Positions 15,951 to 20,227 of a stretch of DNA of 20,227 nucleotides are shown in pieces. Position numbers and translations under genes: made by a program. The notes below the pieces were generated by a model, which saw only the letters and a program-made list of their open reading frames with translations, was not told where the DNA came from and searched no databases. Position 1 is the first letter of the stretch; every line of letters begins with the position of its first letter. The stretch is from Burkholderiales bacterium (GTDB lineage Bacteria > Pseudomonadota > Gammaproteobacteria > Burkholderiales > Burkholderiaceae): assembly GCA_947372535.1 (NCBI GenBank), contig CANBUA010000051.1, positions 1 to 20,227 of the forward strand. Direction: 5' to 3'.

Positions 15951-17126
15951 ATGCAGGATGTCGCCATCATTCACGAACGCTTTGATCAGGCGATCGCGGT
16001 CTTTTACCAAGCCGGTGCTGGCCGGCTCGCGTGGGGCGATGCGCTGGAAGAGTTGAGGCAAGCGCTCAATGCGTTTGTGGTTCAGATGCATGCCGTGGAC
16101 CTCACGGCAGGCAACATCGTCTTCAGCTACGAGGCGGGGCAGGCCAGTCCGCAAGGGTTGATGGACTTCCTGCGGCATTACCACCAGGTCGATCCTCGCA
16201 GCCGCTTGCTGCTGGCGGCACCGCCTGGCTCATGGGTGCGCTGCTCCGATCATTTTGACGAGGCTTTCGTGGCGCAAAGCCCGTTCTACCAGGACTTCCT
16301 GTTGCCCTATGGCATACGCTACTCCTGCGGCACTCGCCTGTACGAGGATGGACAGGTGACGGTGCTGCTGAGCATTCACCGTGGTGTGGGAACGGCTCCC
16401 CTCAACGATGAAGAGTTGGCCCTGGTCCAGCGGCTCGCCAAGCACCTTCATGAGGCGGTGGGCATCCATTGCGCGCAACGGCGGCTGGTTGATCAGGCCA
16501 ACGTGGGGGAGGCTTTGCTGCGTCAATTCGGGCAGCCGATGCTGTTGGTGGACGACATGCGCCGCATTCAGTTTGCCAATGCCGCCGCTCAGGAGGTGCT
16601 GAGCCGGTCCGACATCCTCATGGAACGGCATGGCTTGCTCGGTGCGTTGCAGCCTGGCCATGACACACAAATCCTCATGGCATTGCGACGCATGCAGTTG
16701 ACGTCGAATTCTCATCTTGGTGTCGAACCCGCCGAAGACAAGGTGTTCATGCGGCTCAACGGCAAGGGTGGACAAACGGCGATGGGCATCTACTTGTGCG
16801 CGCTTCGGCCGCAATGCACGATGGGGGCCTTTGGTGCTCGGGCCCTGGCGCTGGTGATGCTTCACGAACCAGAGGTTCAAAAGGACATCGATCCTTTTGT
16901 CGTGGCGGCCATGTGGGATTTGTCGCCGGCCGAAGCCCGGGTGGTGGCTGGATTGGGGGCTGGGTTGTCTTTGACGGAGATCGCTGACAGTCACAGTATT
17001 TCGCGCAACACTGTTCGCACGCAACTTCAAGCGGCCATGGGCAAGATGGGTGTGAGCCGACAAGCCGATGTGGTGAGGGTTTTGACTTCCATGCCCATGA
17101 TGCCCATGGCGTCGCTCAACCCTTGA
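15951..17126 (+). CDS. LuxR-type transcriptional regulator with PAS-like sensor, 391 aa
   Basis: The C-terminus (residues ~322-380) is a LuxR/FixJ helix-turn-helix: DLSPAEARVVAGLGAGLS, LTEIADSHSISRNTVRTQL, then MGVSRQADVVRVL. The central part (about 188-290) looks like a PAS domain (QPMLLVDDMRRIQFANAAAQ). The N-terminal ~180 residues are a probable ligand or signal domain of no named family. It lacks a response-regulator receiver domain and is unlikely to be phosphorylated by a standard kinase. ATG 15951 has AGGA 7 nt upstream. It is divergent from PEP-CTERM D and convergent with the tandem LuxR pair, so it may control the PEP-CTERM genes; that is inference from position. Confidence 0.85.
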   Translation: MQDVAIIHERFDQAIAVFYQAGAGRLAWGDALEELRQALNAFVVQMHAVDLTAGNIVFSYEAGQASPQGLMDFLRHYHQVDPRSRLLLAAPPGSWVRCSDHFDEAFVAQSPFYQDFLLPYGIRYSCGTRLYEDGQVTVLLSIHRGVGTAPLNDEELALVQRLAKHLHEAVGIHCAQRRLVDQANVGEALLRQFGQPMLLVDDMRRIQFANAAAQEVLSRSDILMERHGLLGALQPGHDTQILMALRRMQLTSNSHLGVEPAEDKVFMRLNGKGGQTAMGIYLCALRPQCTMGAFGARALALVMLHEPEVQKDIDPFVVAAMWDLSPAEARVVAGLGAGLSLTEIADSHSISRNTVRTQLQAAMGKMGVSRQADVVRVLTSMPMMPMASLNP

Positions 17127-17155
17127 ACCGCCCGCTGCGTTTGCCCCTGCAAGCA

Positions 17156-18136
17156 TCAGGTCAAGCGCATGGCTTCGATGACGCCTGCGATGTTGTCTAC
17201 CTCGAGCTTGGTGTGAATGGCTTGAATCTGATTGCGCACGGTGGCTGATGCCCGGCCGACCATCTGTGCAATCTCCTTGTAGGTTTTGCCTTTGCACACT
17301 AGCTTGGCGACTGTGTGCTCGCGCTCGCTGAGTTTGTCGGCGAGGCAGCGCCGGCGGACAGACATGAACAGCAGGCCTTGATCGACCTGATGCGAGGCGA
17401 CGATGTGCTCCCCTTTGAAGGTGGTTGGGCCCTGCTGGCGGCGGCAGTGGGCCATCAAAGGGTCAGGCAGGGCTTGGCCATTCCAATGGATGAATTCTTG
17501 CCGCAGTACGGTGTTGAAGAGTGCGTCCGAGTGGTAAATCACGCCGTGAAAGTCTGCGATGGCCGCGCCGCGTTGCACCGACCTTGTCTGACCTGGTGTC
17601 ATTTGGCCCAGGTGCATGACTCGGTTCAAGTTCAAAGCCTGCATGAGGTGCGGTGCCAATTGGTGAAGGCATTGTTCTTCTTCAGATCGGCAGTACTGAT
17701 CGGGATCAGCTCTGAACAATGACATCCATTGCATGAATGCGGTTTGAGCGTTGCTTTCTACAGCGATCAAGACGTTGTTCTGCTCGTAGCGTTGAAGCAA
17801 ATCCCGAAATTCGTGTTCGTGTGGCCGAGCAAGCCAGGTCGCCGTGTTGAACCCACGTACTGCGCGTGGCTGCCAAAACATGCTGGAGCCCATGGTATCG
17901 AGGTGCTTGAGGGATTCGTACTCATGCATCATCTCAGGCGATTTCTGGTGCAGATGCAAGGTGTGAACAGTCATGCCCTCAAACTTTGGCGTTGCGGTTC
18001 CCCACATGCTTGAATCGAACGGCAGCACGGGCTTGAGCAGCTCCAGCACGGCATCTTGGAATCGTTCGATTGGCGATTCGCGAGACAGGGCGTAAACCTG
18101 CAACAGCAATTCGCTGAAGTCGTTGGGCGTGGCCAT
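17156..18136 (-). CDS. LuxR-type regulator, downstream copy of a tandem pair, 326 aa
   Basis: The helix-turn-helix occupies residues 269-326: LSEREHTVAKLVCKGKTYKE, IAQMVGRASATVRNQIQAIH, TKLEVDNIAGVIEAM. The N-terminal ~260 residues form a sensor-like region with no named family (FSELLLQVYALSRESPIERF near the start). It is nearly identical at both ends to the upstream copy, but differs across the middle. ATG 18136 is the start aligned with the paralogue; it lies 17 bp after the upstream copy's stop with only a weak ribosome-binding site, suggesting co-transcription. The longer frame reaching 18490 runs over the upstream gene and is not protein-like, so it was discarded. Confidence 0.87.
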   Translation of the reverse strand: MATPNDFSELLLQVYALSRESPIERFQDAVLELLKPVLPFDSSMWGTATPKFEGMTVHTLHLHQKSPEMMHEYESLKHLDTMGSSMFWQPRAVRGFNTATWLARPHEHEFRDLLQRYEQNNVLIAVESNAQTAFMQWMSLFRADPDQYCRSEEEQCLHQLAPHLMQALNLNRVMHLGQMTPGQTRSVQRGAAIADFHGVIYHSDALFNTVLRQEFIHWNGQALPDPLMAHCRRQQGPTTFKGEHIVASHQVDQGLLFMSVRRRCLADKLSEREHTVAKLVCKGKTYKEIAQMVGRASATVRNQIQAIHTKLEVDNIAGVIEAMRLT

Positions 18137-18153
18137 GTTCTTGAGCTCGCCGC

Positions 18154-19140
18154 TCAGCCCTCCGCCAGTCTCATTGCTTCGATGACGCCGGCGATGTTGT
18201 CGACCTCGAGCTTGGCGTGGATGGCTTGAATTTGGTTGCGCACAGTGGCGGGCGCGCGACCAAGCATTTGCGCGATCTCCTTGTAGGTTTTGCCTTTGCA
18301 CACCAGCTTGGCGACGGTGTGTTCGCGCTCGCTCAACGTGTCGGCGCGGCAGCGTCGGCGGACAGACATGAACAACAGGCCTTGTTCGATGTTGTGCGAA
18401 ACAACGATGTGCTTTCCTTTGAAAGGTGTTTGCACCGGGTGACGACGGAAGTGTGCCATCAGTATTTCTGGAAGCGCTCGGCCGTCCCACGGGCTGAATT
18501 CGTGTTGCAAGGCTGTGATGAAGGCTCCGTCCGAGTGGTAGATCACGCCGTGAGTGTCCGAGATCGCAGAACCTCGCGTCACAGGCATGGTGTCACTGGG
18601 TGTCATGCGGCCCAGGTGCATGATGCGGTTGAAGCTCAGAGCCTGCATGAGATGGGGCGCCAATCGATGGAGCAATTGCTCTTCTTCAGCATGACAATGC
18701 TCGTCGTGGTCTGTTCTGAACAGTGAGATCCATTGTTTGAGACCACTGTGTGCATCGCTTTGTATGGCGATGAAGATGTTGTTCTGCTCAAAGCGGTCCA
18801 GGAACTCAAGGTAATCGCGTGAGTGAGACTGAACAAACCACCGCTTGGCGTTGAATGACCGCACAGCGCGCTGCTGGTCAAACATGGCCGCAGCAGCTGT
18901 GTCCAGGTGCTTCAAAGGTTCGTACTGGACCAGCATCTCCGGCGACTTGTTGTGCAAGTGCAGGGTATGGATGTCCATCCCCTCTGGTTTGGGCGTTGCG
19001 GTTCCCCACATGCTCGAGTCGAACGGCAACACGGGCTTGAGTAGCTCCAGCACGGCATCTTGGAATCGTTCGATCGGCGACTCGCGAGACAGGGCGTAGA
19101 CCTGCAGCAGCAGTTCGCTGAAGTTGTTTGGGGTGCTCAT
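18154..19140 (-). CDS. LuxR-type regulator, upstream copy of a tandem pair, 328 aa
   Basis: This is a paralogue of the next gene, alignable end to end almost without gaps. The helix-turn-helix at the C-terminus (LSEREHTVAKLVCKGKTYKE, then IAQMLGRAPATVRNQIQAIH) is almost the same as its partner's, so both may recognise similar DNA. Residues 1-50 are also nearly identical. The region from ~55 to 240 is divergent, suggesting different inputs with a shared output. No receiver domain is present. ATG 19140 has GGAAC about 7 nt upstream. It is the first gene of the pair; the upstream spacer holds no clear promoter. The target genes are not identifiable from sequence. Confidence 0.87.
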   Translation of the reverse strand: MSTPNNFSELLLQVYALSRESPIERFQDAVLELLKPVLPFDSSMWGTATPKPEGMDIHTLHLHNKSPEMLVQYEPLKHLDTAAAAMFDQQRAVRSFNAKRWFVQSHSRDYLEFLDRFEQNNIFIAIQSDAHSGLKQWISLFRTDHDEHCHAEEEQLLHRLAPHLMQALSFNRIMHLGRMTPSDTMPVTRGSAISDTHGVIYHSDGAFITALQHEFSPWDGRALPEILMAHFRRHPVQTPFKGKHIVVSHNIEQGLLFMSVRRRCRADTLSEREHTVAKLVCKGKTYKEIAQMLGRAPATVRNQIQAIHAKLEVDNIAGVIEAMRLAEG

Positions 19141-19246
19141 GCCCGTTCCAGCGTTGATGGATCCATACCAATCCTCTGATTTTTATCGAACCATTCTGGC
19201 CACTTTGTGCGTGTTTTTGCAAGTTATTAGCCAAGAATTTTCTGAC

Positions 19247-19295
19247 GCCACCCTGAACGGGTGGCCTGTATCTGAAGCACGATTTAGCATCGTGC
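19247..19295 (-). terminator. Two consecutive hairpins after the small ORF
   Basis: GCCACCC (19247-19253)/GGGTGGC (19259-19265) and GCACGAT (19277-19283)/ATCGTGC (19289-19295) are two perfect 7-bp stems, each with a 5-nt loop, 11 nt apart. They lie just past the 82-codon ORF stop on the minus strand, between it and the LuxR pair. No strong T-run follows, so a rho-assisted terminator or an RNA-stability element is likely. Confidence 0.45.
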
Positions 19296-19301
19296 CCTTG
19301 T

Positions 19302-19550
19302 CTAGAAAATCCTGTCCGTCGGTTGCCCCACCATCGCGGCCGGATTCACATCCGGCACCTCAAACTCCACGTCGTCCAGCGACACATTGAAGGGCTCGCC
19401 CTCGTGGTAATGCACGGGGAAGCGCACGCCGAATCTCAAGTTTGAGCCCAATTCGTAAGCCGCCAGCTCCCAGCGGTTGTCGTGGACGCTGAGCCCAAAG
19501 CCCTCACGGCCACATAGCCTGATACATCGAATTTGCGCCGCCCGGTCCAA
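19302..19550 (-). CDS. Hypothetical protein or gene remnant, 82 aa
   Basis: I do not recognise this protein. The segment VHDNRWELAAYELGSNLRFG, followed by VRFPVHYHEGEPFNVSLDDV and EFEVPDVNPAA, has the balanced composition of a real folded domain, probably beta-rich. The frame, however, has no ATG: the first usable codon is TTG 19550, without a ribosome-binding site, and an in-frame TGA lies ~10 codons upstream. It sits 59 bp after the diguanylate cyclase on the same strand, ahead of a double hairpin. It may be a small downstream gene of that operon or the 3' end of a truncated gene. Confidence 0.4.
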   Translation of the reverse strand: MDRAAQIRCIRLCGREGFGLSVHDNRWELAAYELGSNLRFGVRFPVHYHEGEPFNVSLDDVEFEVPDVNPAAMVGQPTDRIF

Positions 19551-19609
19551 TGCGCCGTTGGGGAGCCTGGTGAAGTGTCACTACCCAGTGGCTTTGGCGG
19601 GGAGAGGGC

Positions 19610-20227
19610 TCAGTCCACGGCCGTGACCACGCGGTCGCGGCCCCTGGCCTTGGCCCGATACAGAAGGTCATCGGCCAGTCGCAAGGTGGCTTCGGCCTGG
19701 CCTGGATGCAACGGGGCCACCCCGGCGCTGAAGGTCACCTGGAAAGTCTGCCCCTGGTGCTCGAAGTGTTCTGTGCGCAAGGCCTGGCACAGCTTGGCCG
19801 CAGCGATCCGTGCACCTTCGATGTCGGTCTCCGGCAGCAGCACCGCGAACTCCTCGCCGCCCATGCGCGCCGCGACATCGATGTGCTGGCGGATGCCTTC
19901 TCGCAGCAATTGGCCCACGCGCTCCAGCACCGCATCGCCCGTGGGGTGGCCATGCAGGTCGTTGACCTGCTTGAAGTGATCGATGTCGATCATGATGATG
20001 GCGGCTGGCTCACCGCTGCGTCCCTGCCGGTGCGCTTCCTGGCTCAGCCGGGCCATGAACTCGCGGCGGTTGATCAAACCCGTCAGCATGTCGGTGCGCG
20101 CCAGGTTTTCAAGCTCGACGCGGTGGTGAGAAAAACTGCGGAACAAGATGACCAAGGCCAGCAGGAAAGGCATCACGCTGATGTTGAAAACCAGGGCCAG
20201 CGCCTTCCACCAGTGCGCGGGTTGTTC
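19610..20227 (-). CDS. Membrane-anchored GGDEF diguanylate cyclase, 5' end beyond the window
   Basis: The frame is open to the right edge; about 205 codons are present. It starts with hydrophobic sequence ending in SVMPFLLALVILFRSF, a transmembrane segment, followed by a short linker and a full GGDEF domain: ARTDMLTGLINRREFMARL, IIMIDIDHFKQVNDLHGHP, the active-site MGGEEF, then FSAGVAPLHPG and LYRAKARGRDRV. GGEEF is an active variant, so it should synthesise cyclic-di-GMP from two GTP. The inhibitory I-site RxxD five residues before the motif reads QHID, lacking the arginine, so product feedback may be reduced. The sensory N-terminus lies outside the window. Confidence 0.92.
   Translation of the reverse strand, partial: EQPAHWWKALALVFNISVMPFLLALVILFRSFSHHRVELENLARTDMLTGLINRREFMARLSQEAHRQGRSGEPAAIIMIDIDHFKQVNDLHGHPTGDAVLERVGQLLREGIRQHIDVAARMGGEEFAVLLPETDIEGARIAAAKLCQALRTEHFEHQGQTFQVTFSAGVAPLHPGQAEATLRLADDLLYRAKARGRDRVVTAVD

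Noticed and set aside
16230..17297. 355-codon open frame on the minus strand
   Set aside because: It is opposite the 391-aa LuxR-type regulator and rich in His, Gln and Arg, as expected of a shadow frame.
18137..18490. Extension of the downstream LuxR copy to 18490
   Set aside because: It overlaps the upstream paralogue in another frame and is Arg/His-rich; the ATG at 18136 aligns with the paralogue's start.

Overview
The window reads as chromosome of a high-GC betaproteobacterium, most likely order Burkholderiales. The protein families and their order support this (priA end, HDOD protein, fthC back-to-back with slt, an NDUFA9-like oxidoreductase, the malic enzyme–phosphotransacetylase fusion MaeB), and so do several PEP-CTERM proteins. 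Genus cannot be fixed from sequence alone. No tRNA, rRNA, CRISPR array, transposase or integrase was seen.

Layout. 1-8.8 kb is mostly housekeeping: the 3' end of priA (+), an HDOD-domain protein (-) with a possible flagellar-sigma promoter, an HSL-type esterase (+), a histidine-kinase C-terminal fragment without its phospho-acceptor helix (+), cyanase cynS (+), fthC (-), slt (+), an NDUFA9-like NAD(P)-binding protein (+) and a multi-pass GT-C-type membrane protein (+). A bidirectional terminator at 8846-8863 closes that block. From there to about 14.5 kb everything is on the minus strand: barstar inhibitor, exported guanyl-type ribonuclease, maeB, then a PEP-CTERM block.

12.6-19.3 kb looks accessory. 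It holds PEP-CTERM (exosortase-substrate) genes and three LuxR-type regulators. Two PEP-CTERM proteins (A and C) are joined in one uninterrupted frame. Between them lies the out-of-frame C-terminal tail of a third PEP-CTERM protein (B), whose stop codon overlaps the start codon of C as ATGA. This looks like the scar of a deletion or recombination inside a PEP-CTERM tandem cluster. A fourth PEP-CTERM protein (D) is divergent from a LuxR-type regulator, and the shared intergenic region carries an exact 8-2-8 palindrome. Two further LuxR-type regulators are tandem paralogues, 17 bp apart, nearly identical at both ends and divergent in the middle. No exosortase, EpsH or PrsK/PrsR is present here, so sorting of these proteins must rely on genes elsewhere.

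The right edge holds a short unidentified ORF and the 3' part of a membrane-anchored GGDEF diguanylate cyclase, cut by the window end.

Best candidates for something undescribed are the A-B-C PEP-CTERM scar and fusion, the PEP-CTERM/LuxR module with its palindrome, and the ribonuclease–barstar pair with an unusually extended barstar. All functional statements are inferred from family recognition by eye; no database search was possible.
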